DNA of 5,349 bases, taken from the NCBI GenBank assembly GCA_950071875.1, contig CATMNW010000196.1, positions 1 through 5,349 of the forward strand, written 5' to 3'. The notes under the pieces were generated by a model. The model was not told where the DNA came from, did no database searches, and saw only the letters and a program-made list of their open reading frames with translations. Source of the DNA: an uncultured Erythrobacteraceae bacterium. GTDB lineage: Bacteria > Pseudomonadota > Alphaproteobacteria > Sphingomonadales > Sphingomonadaceae. Positions within the stretch are counted from its first letter, which is position 1. Each line of letters starts with the position of its first letter. This document shows positions 1 through 5,349 of this stretch, in pieces. The position numbers and the translations under genes are program-made.

Positions 1-435
1 CTTTTCGGTTTCCCGGAAGGGCATCTCCTCGTTCGCGCCGTACACCGAACTGGTCGATGCCATCAGCAGGTGATCCACCCCAAGCTCGCGCGCGCATTCC
101 ATCACGTTGAAGGTGCCCACCATGTTGGATTCCAGATAGGCGCGCGGGTTTTCGAGGCTGTAGCGGACACCCGCCTGCGCAGCGAGATGGACGATCACAT
201 CGGGCTGGAATTCGTCGCACACCTGCTTCAGCAGTTCAGCGTCTTCCAGCCTGCCCTCGGTGGCTGAAAACGCGTTGTGCTCCGCCAGCATGGCATGGCG
301 GCGCTGCTTGATGCGCACATCGTAGTAATCGGTCATCCCATCGAAGCCGTGGACGCGCCAGCCTTCGGCAAGCAGTTCCTTGGCGAGATGGAAGCCGATG
401 AACCCGGCGGTCCCGGTGACGAGAATTTTTCGCAT
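1..435 (-). CDS. UDP-glucuronate 4-epimerase-like NAD-dependent epimerase, N-terminal part (truncated by window edge)
   Basis: The first 145 codons of an extended short-chain dehydrogenase/reductase that continues past the left edge. It begins MRKILVTGTAGFIG, with the NAD-binding GxxGxxG at residues 8-14. A TDYYDV segment follows near residues 35-40, then HLAAQAGVRYS around residue 90, and STSSVYG at 127-133, which carries the catalytic Ser/Thr. The YxxxK motif should lie just beyond the edge. The AGVRYS and DYYDV segments are typical of CapI/LspL-type enzymes that interconvert UDP-glucuronate and UDP-galacturonate in the cytoplasm, so that is the preferred call; related UDP-sugar epimerases cannot be excluded without the C-terminal half. 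The ATG at 435 is chosen because it sits right before the Rossmann strand, as in the family, although no clear Shine-Dalgarno precedes it. The gene lies 71 bases after the sugar transferase stop and is probably the next gene of the same operon. Confidence 0.88.
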   Translation of the reverse strand, partial: MRKILVTGTAGFIGFHLAKELLAEGWRVHGFDGMTDYYDVRIKQRRHAMLAEHNAFSATEGRLEDAELLKQVCDEFQPDVIVHLAAQAGVRYSLENPRAYLESNMVGTFNVMECARELGVDHLLMASTSSVYGANEEMPFRETEK

Positions 436-476
436 GATATGATGCCCGACAAAACGAAGTGCGTGGGAAAGGCGAC

Positions 477-502
477 GGGGCGGTGCGCCCCTTCGCAAGG
501 GG
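477..502 (-). other. Two overlapping, mutually exclusive hairpins between the sugar transferase and epimerase genes
   Basis: Read on the minus strand, CCCCTT-GCG-AAGGGG (502 to 488) forms a perfect 6-bp stem with a 3-base loop, starting four bases after the transferase stop codon. GGGGCG-CAC-CGCCCC (491 to 477) forms a second perfect 6-bp stem with a 3-base loop. Both need the same GGGG at 491-488, so only one can form at a time. No T-run follows (the next bases are GTCGCCTTTCCC), so this is not a standard intrinsic terminator. Protection of the mRNA 3' end or partial attenuation before the epimerase gene are possible roles; both are inference. Confidence 0.45.
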
Positions 503-506
503 TCGA

Positions 507-1985
507 TCAGCGCGAGCCGCGCCCTGTGATGACCACCTGCAAGGTGTTGAGCGCGATCAGCAGATCGAGCCAGAGCGAGAAGTTCTTCACGTAGTAAAAG
601 TCGTACTGCAGCTTGCGATAGACATCCTCGGTCGACGCGACATGGCCTTGGTTGACCTGCGCCCAGCCGGTGATCCCGGGCTTCACAATGTGCCGATAGG
701 GATAGAAATCGAGCTCCTGATCGTACCAGTTCGACAGCGAAACCACCTCCGGCCGGGGGCCGATCAGGCTGAGTTCGCCGCGCAGCACGTTTATGAGCTG
801 CGGCAGCTCGTCGATCCGCGTCTTGCGCAGGAAGCGACCGACCTTCGTAACTCGCGGATCACTGTCGACGGTAATCGCGTCCTCGCGTCGATCCTTGCGC
901 TGGTCGCGATGATACATGGTGCGCAGCTTCAGGATCGTGAACGGGCGGCCGCGGAAGCCGACCCTTTCCTGGCGGAAGATCGCCGGTCCAGGACTGTCGA
1001 GGCGGATCGCGATGATGGCGATCGCGAGAATCGGCGACAAGAGCACAAGGCCTACCGCGGCCAGCACCTTGTCGGACAGATCCTTCAACCGGAAATAGAC
1101 CCCGTTGGGCCGCAGCATCCCGAAATTGTTTTCGCTCAGGTGATCGATCCGCACCCGCCCGGTAAGCGATTCGGACACCTGCTTCACATGGTAGACCGCG
1201 GCCCCGCGTAGCGCCGCCCGGGCTATGGCGCGTTCCCATTCGGGTGAAAGGTCGGCATGCAGATCGACCACCAGGTTATTGGTGGTTTCCGCGTCTTCCG
1301 GCCTTTCGCACAGGCGATAATAAAGCTTGGGCATTTCGGCCAGCAGACGCGCGGTCAGATCCCCCGGCACGATCATCATCGGTTCGGTATTGGGGTGGCG
1401 AAAAATAACGTTGAGAACCCAGGTCATCGCCACCGATGCCGCAAAGCCGAGTGCGAGAAGCGGCACGCTGTACGGAAGCCTGAAATAAAGCAGCAGTCCG
1501 AGCATCCCCAGATTGGGCAGCAAAAAGGCCTGCAGGATGAACGCATAGCGCCGTGCGCCGGGAAACAGGCGGAGGTTGCGGTAGTTCAGCAGGCTAAGCG
1601 TGGTGGCGCAAAACGTGAAGAAAACCGAATTAACCACCCACGGGCTGTCGATCTGCGAGCCAAGGGCAAGGCCCAGAGCCAGCTGCAGCAAGGCCACGGT
1701 TCCCAGGATCAGCGGCATCTGAAACCGGAACTTGTCGAGATAGAGGTGCGGCTGCAGTCCCAGCTGTGCCTGATAGTCCACGTTCAGCTCGCGCCCGGCA
1801 TGGCTATCCTGCTCGGGCTCCAGGCCCGGGATTACGGGATCGGTCTGGAGATAGTCCGACAGACCAGGCTCCGTCGCCGCGTGAGGGTCTTGCGAAGACG
1901 CCGGTTCGTTAGCTTCGATCAAAGCCTGCGCCCCTATCTGGCGGTCCGTTACCTGTGCGGAATGTGTCCGAAGAGTGCCAAGCAT
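507..1985 (-). CDS. Polyprenyl-phosphate sugar-1-phosphate transferase (exopolysaccharide initiating enzyme, WbaP/WcaJ-like)
   Basis: An integral inner-membrane enzyme predicted to move a sugar-1-phosphate from a UDP-sugar to undecaprenyl phosphate, the first step of repeat-unit assembly. The protein is 492 residues, close to WbaP-type length. A polar, acidic N-terminal tail (about 1-85) precedes four hydrophobic segments (about 90-109, 116-135, 147-166, 174-195), a soluble Rossmann-like middle region (about 200-300), and the catalytic bacterial sugar transferase domain. That domain shows a re-entrant hydrophobic helix at 306-327 with a Ser-Pro break at 317-318, SPGP at 331-334, RQERVG then KLRTM ending at 357, the Asp-Glu dyad of KTRIDELPQL at 392-393, IGPRPE at 408-413 and PGITGWAQVNQG at 436-447. 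The C-terminus ends in GRGSR as in relatives. The ATG at 1985 is preferred: the frame stays open to an ATG at 2126, but that start would overlap the dehydrogenase gene by 80 bases. Its Shine-Dalgarno is weak (GGACGG). Which sugar is transferred cannot be read from the sequence. Confidence 0.92.
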   Translation of the reverse strand: MLGTLRTHSAQVTDRQIGAQALIEANEPASSQDPHAATEPGLSDYLQTDPVIPGLEPEQDSHAGRELNVDYQAQLGLQPHLYLDKFRFQMPLILGTVALLQLALGLALGSQIDSPWVVNSVFFTFCATTLSLLNYRNLRLFPGARRYAFILQAFLLPNLGMLGLLLYFRLPYSVPLLALGFAASVAMTWVLNVIFRHPNTEPMMIVPGDLTARLLAEMPKLYYRLCERPEDAETTNNLVVDLHADLSPEWERAIARAALRGAAVYHVKQVSESLTGRVRIDHLSENNFGMLRPNGVYFRLKDLSDKVLAAVGLVLLSPILAIAIIAIRLDSPGPAIFRQERVGFRGRPFTILKLRTMYHRDQRKDRREDAITVDSDPRVTKVGRFLRKTRIDELPQLINVLRGELSLIGPRPEVVSLSNWYDQELDFYPYRHIVKPGITGWAQVNQGHVASTEDVYRKLQYDFYYVKNFSLWLDLLIALNTLQVVITGRGSR

Positions 1986-2046
1986 AGTCCGTCCAGCCGT
2001 CAAATTCCAGTCTATTGCAACGTCCCAATTGGTTACGCCGCGAAGA

Positions 2047-3342
2047 TCAGAGCGACCAATACGTGTAGCCCGTTGGAATCGCACCAGGATCGAGTGCCGA
2101 TTTGATGTCTGCAACGATACCGCCATCGCGCAGCGAATCCACGATCAGGTCATCAATCCGCCCCGTATAAGCCCGATGGGGGACGGCGTAGATCAGGGCA
2201 TCGAGATCGGTGAACGCGTCGAGATCGGCCAGCGCAATGCCATAGTCCTCTTCGAACTCCTCATTCGACGCGAGCGGATCGTGACACACCGCATGCATGC
2301 CGAAGGTGCGCAATTGCTGCAAAAGTTCGGCCGATTTGCTGTTGCGCACATCGGGCACGTTTTCCTTGAAGGTCGCGCCCAGCACGCCAACCCGCGCGCC
2401 CTGGATGGAGGTCCCCGACGTTGCCATCAGGCGCATCAATTCGGTTGCGACGTAGCGGGGCATGCCATCGTTGATTCTGCGCCCGGCCAGGATAACCTCC
2501 GGATGGTAGCCCATCCTTTCGGCATGCGCCGTGAGGTAATAGGGATCGACCCCGATGCAGTGCCCGCCGACGAGCCCCGGGGTGAAGGGCAGGAAGTTCC
2601 ACTTCGTCCCCGCTGCGGCGAGCACATCGGCCGACCGGATGCCCGAAAGATGGCAGATTTTCGCCATCTCGTTCATCAGGGCGATGTTGATGTCGCGCTG
2701 GGTATTTTCCAGCACCTTGGCCGCTTCCGCCACCTTGATCGATGAGGCACGGTGGACCCCGGCATCGATGATCGCTTCGTAGGCTGTCGCTACCAAGTCG
2801 AGTGTTTCGGCGTCCTGCCCCGACACCACCTTCACGATCTGGTCGATCGTATGGACCTTGTCGCCCGGATTTATCCGTTCGGGGCTATAGGCGAGTTTGA
2901 AATCCACTCCGGCGGTCAGGCCGGATGCTTCTTCCAGAATCGGGCCACAAATATCCTCGGTGGCGCCGGGGTGCACGGTCGATTCGAAGACGATGGTAGA
3001 TCCGGCGGAGAGATTCGCGCCGACTGTCCTGCAGGCGCTCTGCAGAATGGTGAAATCTGGATTGCGATCGATGTTGATCGGCGTGGGCACGGCAACCACA
3101 ATGAAATTGCATTTCGCGATCGCTGAAGCGTCGTTGGTGAACACCAGGTCGACTTGCGCAAGCTGCTCGCCCGTCAATTCGCCTGTCGAATCCTGACCAC
3201 GGGTAAGTTCGTCGACGCGCGCTCGCGAGATATCGTACCCGATCACGCCGTCGAATTTGGCGGCGAAGGCATGCGCAACCGGCAGGCCGACATATCCGAG
3301 GCCGACAACGCAAATCCGATAATCTTGGGTTCTGGTGGACAT
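2047..3342 (-). CDS. UDP-sugar 6-dehydrogenase, TviB/WbpO type (probable UDP-N-acetylhexosamine dehydrogenase)
   Basis: A cytoplasmic NAD-dependent dehydrogenase oxidising C6 of a UDP-hexose to a carboxylate in two steps, giving a uronic-acid sugar nucleotide for polymer synthesis. Counted from the ATG at 3342 it has 431 residues, normal for the UDP-glucose/GDP-mannose dehydrogenase family. Visible are the NAD-binding GLGYVGLP (14-21), VAVPTP (83-88), ESTVHPGAT (120-128), YSPERINPGD with the conserved Glu (152-161), AEAAKVLENTQRD with conserved Lys209 and Asn213, the catalytic Cys262 in GLVGGHCIGVDPYYL (256-270), and FKENVPDVRNS (325-335) in the C-terminal UDP-binding domain. The KWNFLPF-x-PGLVGGHCIGVDPYYL block resembles TviB (Vi antigen) and WbpO, which act on UDP-GlcNAc/UDP-GalNAc, more than glucose-specific Ugd; the exact substrate is inferred. 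Another in-frame ATG lies two codons upstream at 3348, but AGGA is well spaced only for 3342. The gene ends 61 bases before the sugar transferase start. Confidence 0.92.
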   Translation of the reverse strand: MSTRTQDYRICVVGLGYVGLPVAHAFAAKFDGVIGYDISRARVDELTRGQDSTGELTGEQLAQVDLVFTNDASAIAKCNFIVVAVPTPINIDRNPDFTILQSACRTVGANLSAGSTIVFESTVHPGATEDICGPILEEASGLTAGVDFKLAYSPERINPGDKVHTIDQIVKVVSGQDAETLDLVATAYEAIIDAGVHRASSIKVAEAAKVLENTQRDINIALMNEMAKICHLSGIRSADVLAAAGTKWNFLPFTPGLVGGHCIGVDPYYLTAHAERMGYHPEVILAGRRINDGMPRYVATELMRLMATSGTSIQGARVGVLGATFKENVPDVRNSKSAELLQQLRTFGMHAVCHDPLASNEEFEEDYGIALADLDAFTDLDALIYAVPHRAYTGRIDDLIVDSLRDGGIVADIKSALDPGAIPTGYTYWSL

Positions 3343-3347
3343 GGTCA

Positions 3348-3351
3348 TCCT
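3348..3351 (-). promoter_or_regulatory. Ribosome binding site deciding the dehydrogenase start
   Basis: On the minus strand the sequence reads CAGGATGACCATG. AGGA lies five bases upstream of the second ATG (3342), a normal Shine-Dalgarno spacing. The first ATG (3348) overlaps the AGGA itself and has no usable spacing. This supports initiation at 3342, giving a protein that starts MSTRTQ. Confidence 0.55.
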
Positions 3352-3488
3352 GATATTTTTGCCGTCATTTCAATTCGGATACCGAGGGCGGGCGGGTCCG
3401 CTTAGCGTGGGTTTGCGAAAATTGCATGTCGAAATAAACCGGGGCCACGCGCGCTGAGGGCGTTTCATCCTGCCCACCCTTGCTGGGC
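3349..3488 (-). promoter_or_regulatory. Intergenic region between rfbD and the dehydrogenase gene, possible promoter or operator
   Basis: This 140-base gap is the longest in the window; its neighbours are separated by 61 and 71 bases or overlap. On the minus strand it has an AT-richer core (about 3440 to 3410) flanked by GGTTT and AAACC as a short dyad, enclosing two TTTCG direct repeats whose starts are 14 bases apart. A second AT-rich patch, AATTGAAATGACGGC followed by AAAAATAT, lies just before the ribosome binding site. I cannot assign a convincing -35/-10 pair. Together with the hairpin at the rfbD end, the gap suggests that the dehydrogenase and following genes may have their own promoter; this is inference from spacing and composition. 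Confidence 0.3.
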
Positions 3489-3502
3489 TCAAGCCAGCAA
3501 GG
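3478..3502 (-). terminator. Perfect 9-bp hairpin spanning the rfbD stop codon (terminator-like, no T-run)
   Basis: On the minus strand CCTTGCTGG (3502 to 3494), a 7-base loop CTTGAGC and CCAGCAAGG (3486 to 3478) form a perfect inverted repeat. The rfbD TGA stop lies in the loop, and the upstream arm encodes part of its last Leu-Leu-Ala residues. The bases after the stem (GTGGGCAGGATG) contain no T-run, so classic intrinsic termination is doubtful. It may weaken read-through or protect the 3' end of the upstream message; the stem is seen directly, the role is inferred. Confidence 0.38.
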
Positions 3503-4361
3503 TCTCGACGACTTGCTCCAGCGATGTCTGCCATGGCGGGCTTTTCAGCCCGAATGTCCGTTCAAATTTCGTGCAATCGAGGCGCGAGTTCGCCGGACGG
3601 CTGGCCCGTGTCGGATATTGTGCCGATGTGATCGATTCGACGTCGCAGTCGGGTCCGCCATGCGCCGCGCCAGCTGCAAAGATCGCACGTGCGAACGTCG
3701 CCCAGTCCGTCGCCCCGGTGCCGGCAAAGTGATAGACCTGGTCGATCCCGTGACGGGGATTCTCCTGCCAGCGGTCGGCCACTGCCAGCAGCGCGTGGGC
3801 GATGTCGAGCGCGCAGGTCGGATTGCCGTGCTGGTCGCTGACGACACCGAGCGTATCGCGCGTTTCCGCAAGACGCAGCATGGTCTTGACGAAATTGTTG
3901 CCGAACGGGCTGTAGATCCACGCAGAGCGCACGATCGCGTAGCTGGCACCCGATGCAGCAAGCGCCCGCTCTCCCGCCAGCTTGCTCTTGCCATACACGC
4001 CGATAGGCTGTGTCGGGTCGTCCTCGCGCCAAGGGTGGTTTCCGCTGCCATCGAATACGTAATCGGTCGACAGATGGATTACCGGAGCTCCGATGGCTGC
4101 CGCCGCACGACCGATCACGCCCGGCGCCTCCCCATTGATCGCCATCGCGAGATCGGGCTCGTCCTCGGCCTGGTCGACCGCGGTGTACGCAGCGGCGGAA
4201 ATCACGAGATCGGGGTGTACCTGCGCGATCGTGCGCGCGATACTATCGCCGTCGGCAAGGTCGAATTCGGGCCGCCCCGCGAAGACCAGATCGCGGCCCG
4301 CGCCTTGCTGTGCGAGCGACCGGGCGACCTGCCCGTCGCGCCCGGTGACGAGGATTTTCAC
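3489..4361 (-). CDS. rfbD: dTDP-4-dehydrorhamnose reductase
   Basis: Catalyses the last step of dTDP-L-rhamnose synthesis, NAD(P)H-dependent reduction of dTDP-4-dehydro-L-rhamnose, in the cytoplasm. The protein has 290 residues, the usual RmlD length. It shows the nucleotide-binding TGRDGQ at 6-11 near the N-terminus, the STDYVFDG block at 98-105 with catalytic Thr99, the Y123-x3-K127 pair in YGKSKLAGE, RSAWIYSPFGNNFV at about 145-158, HGNPTCALDIA at 178-188, and the C-terminal YPTRASRPANSRLD (249-262) that marks the family. The third glycine of GxxGxxG is Ala13, as I recall for alphaproteobacterial relatives. The GTG at 4361 is chosen because it gives the standard (V/M)KILVTG start and overlaps the rfbB stop by four bases (GTGA), implying translational coupling. 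The frame is open to an ATG at 4424, but that would add 21 residues with no family counterpart and overlap rfbB by 67 bases. A hairpin covers its stop codon. Confidence 0.95.
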   Translation of the reverse strand: MKILVTGRDGQVARSLAQQGAGRDLVFAGRPEFDLADGDSIARTIAQVHPDLVISAAAYTAVDQAEDEPDLAMAINGEAPGVIGRAAAAIGAPVIHLSTDYVFDGSGNHPWREDDPTQPIGVYGKSKLAGERALAASGASYAIVRSAWIYSPFGNNFVKTMLRLAETRDTLGVVSDQHGNPTCALDIAHALLAVADRWQENPRHGIDQVYHFAGTGATDWATFARAIFAAGAAHGGPDCDVESITSAQYPTRASRPANSRLDCTKFERTFGLKSPPWQTSLEQVVETLLA

Positions 4362-5349
4362 GCGCTGTCCGCACCCAGTCGCTCGCCCGCATATTTGCCG
4401 GAGCGGATCGGACCCCACCACCATTCGTTTTCGAGATACCAGTCGATGGTCTTGCCAAGGCCGCTCTCGAAGGTTTCCTGCGGGCTCCAGCCGAGTTCAC
4501 GCGCGATCTTGCTGGCATCGATCGCATAGCGGCGATCGTGCCCCGGCCGGTCCGCCACGAAGGTGATCAGATCGCGGCGCGATGTGCCGTCAGCCAGAGG
4601 GCGCCGGTCGTCCAGGGCATCGCAAATCGCCTCCACCACCGCCAGGTTGGTGCGTTCCTGATTGCCGCCGATATTATAGCTTTCGCCCACCACGCCGGTG
4701 GTCAGCACCGTGACGAGGGCACGTGCGTGATCGTCGACGAACAGCCAGTCGCGCACGTTGTCGCCGGTGCCGTAAACCGGCAGCGGTTTGCCTTCGAGAG
4801 CGTTGAGGATGACGAGCGGAATGAGCTTTTCCGGGAAGTGGTACGGCCCGTAATTGTTCGAACAATTGGAAAGCACCACCGGCAGGCCGTAGGTTTCGTG
4901 CCAAGCGCGCACGAAATGGTCGCTGGCGGCTTTCGATGCCGAATAGGGAGAGGACGGGGCGTAGGGCGTCTCTTCGCTGAACAGGCTGTCGTCGAAGTCG
5001 AGATCGCCGAACACTTCGTCTGTCGAGATGTGGTGAAAGCGGAAGTCTGCCTTCTTGGTCCCCTCAAGGCCGCGCCAGTATTCCAGCGCGGCATCCAGCA
5101 GGCGGAATGTGCCGACCACGTTGGTCTCGACAAAGGCCCCGGGCCCGTCGATCGATCGATCGACATGGCTTTCGGCGGCGAGGTGCATGATCGCATCGAC
5201 TTGTTCTTCGCGCAGCAGACCAAGCACCATCTCGCCATCGAGGATATCGCCCTCGACGAGCCGGTGGTTGGGCGCATTGGAGATTGTCCTCAGGCTTTCC
5301 GGGTTGCCCGCATAGGTCAGCTTGTCGAGGTTGATGACCCGCTTGCCTT
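4358..5349 (-). CDS. rfbB: dTDP-glucose 4,6-dehydratase, N-terminus cut by window edge
   Basis: Converts dTDP-D-glucose to dTDP-4-keto-6-deoxy-D-glucose with bound NAD, the second step of dTDP-L-rhamnose synthesis, in the cytoplasm. The 329 codons present begin in the second Rossmann strand (GKRVINLDKLTYAGN). By comparison with E. coli RfbB about 24 residues, including the GxxGxxG loop, lie outside, giving roughly 353 in total, normal for the family. Visible, numbered from the first codon in the window: HLAAESHVDRSI at 55-66, the catalytic Thr-Asp-Glu of HISTDEVFGDL at 109-111, Y135-x3-K139 in YSASKA, NCSNNYGPYHFPEKLIP at about 161-177, GDNVRDWLFVDDH at 195-207 and FVADRPGHDRRYAID at 263-277. 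These motifs separate it from GalE-type epimerases. An internal ATG at 5230 is not the start, because conserved family sequence continues upstream of it. Its stop overlaps the rfbD GTG start. rfbA and rfbC are probably upstream, as in many rmlACBD clusters; that is inference. Confidence 0.96.
   Translation of the reverse strand, partial: GKRVINLDKLTYAGNPESLRTISNAPNHRLVEGDILDGEMVLGLLREEQVDAIMHLAAESHVDRSIDGPGAFVETNVVGTFRLLDAALEYWRGLEGTKKADFRFHHISTDEVFGDLDFDDSLFSEETPYAPSSPYSASKAASDHFVRAWHETYGLPVVLSNCSNNYGPYHFPEKLIPLVILNALEGKPLPVYGTGDNVRDWLFVDDHARALVTVLTTGVVGESYNIGGNQERTNLAVVEAICDALDDRRPLADGTSRRDLITFVADRPGHDRRYAIDASKIARELGWSPQETFESGLGKTIDWYLENEWWWGPIRSGKYAGERLGADSA
5147..5164. repeat. 18-bp perfect palindrome of tandem CGAT units inside rfbB
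   Basis: GTCGATCGATCGATCGAC reads identically on both strands and holds three GATC and three overlapping CGATCG sites. It encodes the conserved VDRSID of the dehydratase, using CGA for Arg, while CGC is common elsewhere in the window. Coding constraint explains most of it, so a separate role is unproven. Confidence 0.5.

Noticed and set aside
459..1211. A 250-codon plus-strand open frame
   Set aside because: It is antisense to the highly conserved catalytic domain of the sugar transferase, which explains the lack of stops.
1257..2105. A 282-codon plus-strand open frame
   Set aside because: It is antisense to the N-terminal half of the sugar transferase. The product is rich in Gln, Arg and His with no motif or membrane pattern, and no ribosome binding site was evident.
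1986..2126. An upstream ATG for the sugar transferase at 2126, adding 47 residues
   Set aside because: It would overlap the dehydrogenase C-terminus by 80 bases, and the added residues look like out-of-frame coding sequence; the ATG at 1985 lies after the dehydrogenase stop.
1975..2745. A 256-codon plus-strand open frame
   Set aside because: It is antisense to the C-terminal half of the UDP-sugar dehydrogenase and shows no family signature.
3410..3440. A classic -35/-10 promoter for the dehydrogenase gene
   Set aside because: No TTGACA-like and TATAAT-like pair with 16-18 base spacing could be found; only a low-confidence regulatory region is reported.
4362..4424. An upstream ATG for rfbD at 4424
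   Set aside because: It adds 21 residues before the standard KILVTG start and overlaps rfbB by 67 bases; the GTG at 4361 matches family length and the coupled junction.
3480..4529. A 349-codon open frame on the plus strand
   Set aside because: It lies antisense to rfbD and the end of rfbB, both with full catalytic motifs. Its translation is Arg/His-rich and shows no recognisable domain; it is a GC-rich antisense shadow.
1..5349. A novel defence, mobile or RNA-based system
   Set aside because: Every gene belongs to a well-known sugar-nucleotide or glycan-initiation family. There are no transposase, integrase, repeat-array, tRNA or structured-RNA signals beyond short hairpins.

Overview
The window is a stretch of a cell-surface polysaccharide (exopolysaccharide, capsule or O-antigen) biosynthesis locus. 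All five recognisable genes lie on the minus strand, so transcription runs from the right edge to the left edge. The DNA is GC-rich, start and stop codons are tightly packed, and the proteins look like those of Alphaproteobacteria, probably Sphingomonadales (Sphingomonas/Erythrobacter-like). That taxonomic guess is inference from protein style and composition; there is no rRNA or other marker in the window.

In transcription order the layout is: (1) 5349-4358, dTDP-glucose 4,6-dehydratase (rfbB/rmlB), missing about 24 N-terminal residues beyond the right edge; (2) 4361-3489, dTDP-4-dehydrorhamnose reductase (rfbD/rmlD), whose GTG start overlaps the rfbB stop in a GTGA junction; (3) a 140-base gap (146 bases to the preferred start) opened by a 9-bp perfect hairpin over the rfbD stop; (4) about 3342-2047, a UDP-sugar 6-dehydrogenase of the TviB/WbpO type; (5) a 61-base gap, then 1985-507, a polyprenyl-phosphate sugar-1-phosphate transferase (WbaP-like, four N-terminal membrane helices plus a catalytic bacterial-sugar-transferase domain); (6) a 71-base gap with two mutually exclusive hairpins, then 435-1, the first 145 codons of a UDP-glucuronate 4-epimerase-like SDR enzyme that runs off the left edge.

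The genes fit one job: making activated sugars and starting the repeat unit. RfbB and RfbD supply two of the four dTDP-L-rhamnose steps; rfbA and rfbC are not in the window and probably lie to the right. The dehydrogenase and epimerase should supply an acidic (uronic or amino-uronic) sugar nucleotide. The membrane transferase loads the first sugar-phosphate onto the lipid carrier. A rhamnose-containing acidic polymer is the natural inference.

The long open frames on the plus strand are antisense shadows of these genes. I found no tRNA, rRNA, CRISPR, insertion sequence or defence gene, and no stretch over 300 bases lacks a gene. I do not see evidence for an undescribed system. The points most worth checking are the competing hairpins before the epimerase, the hairpin and gap between rfbD and the dehydrogenase, and the unusual dehydrogenase/epimerase pairing.
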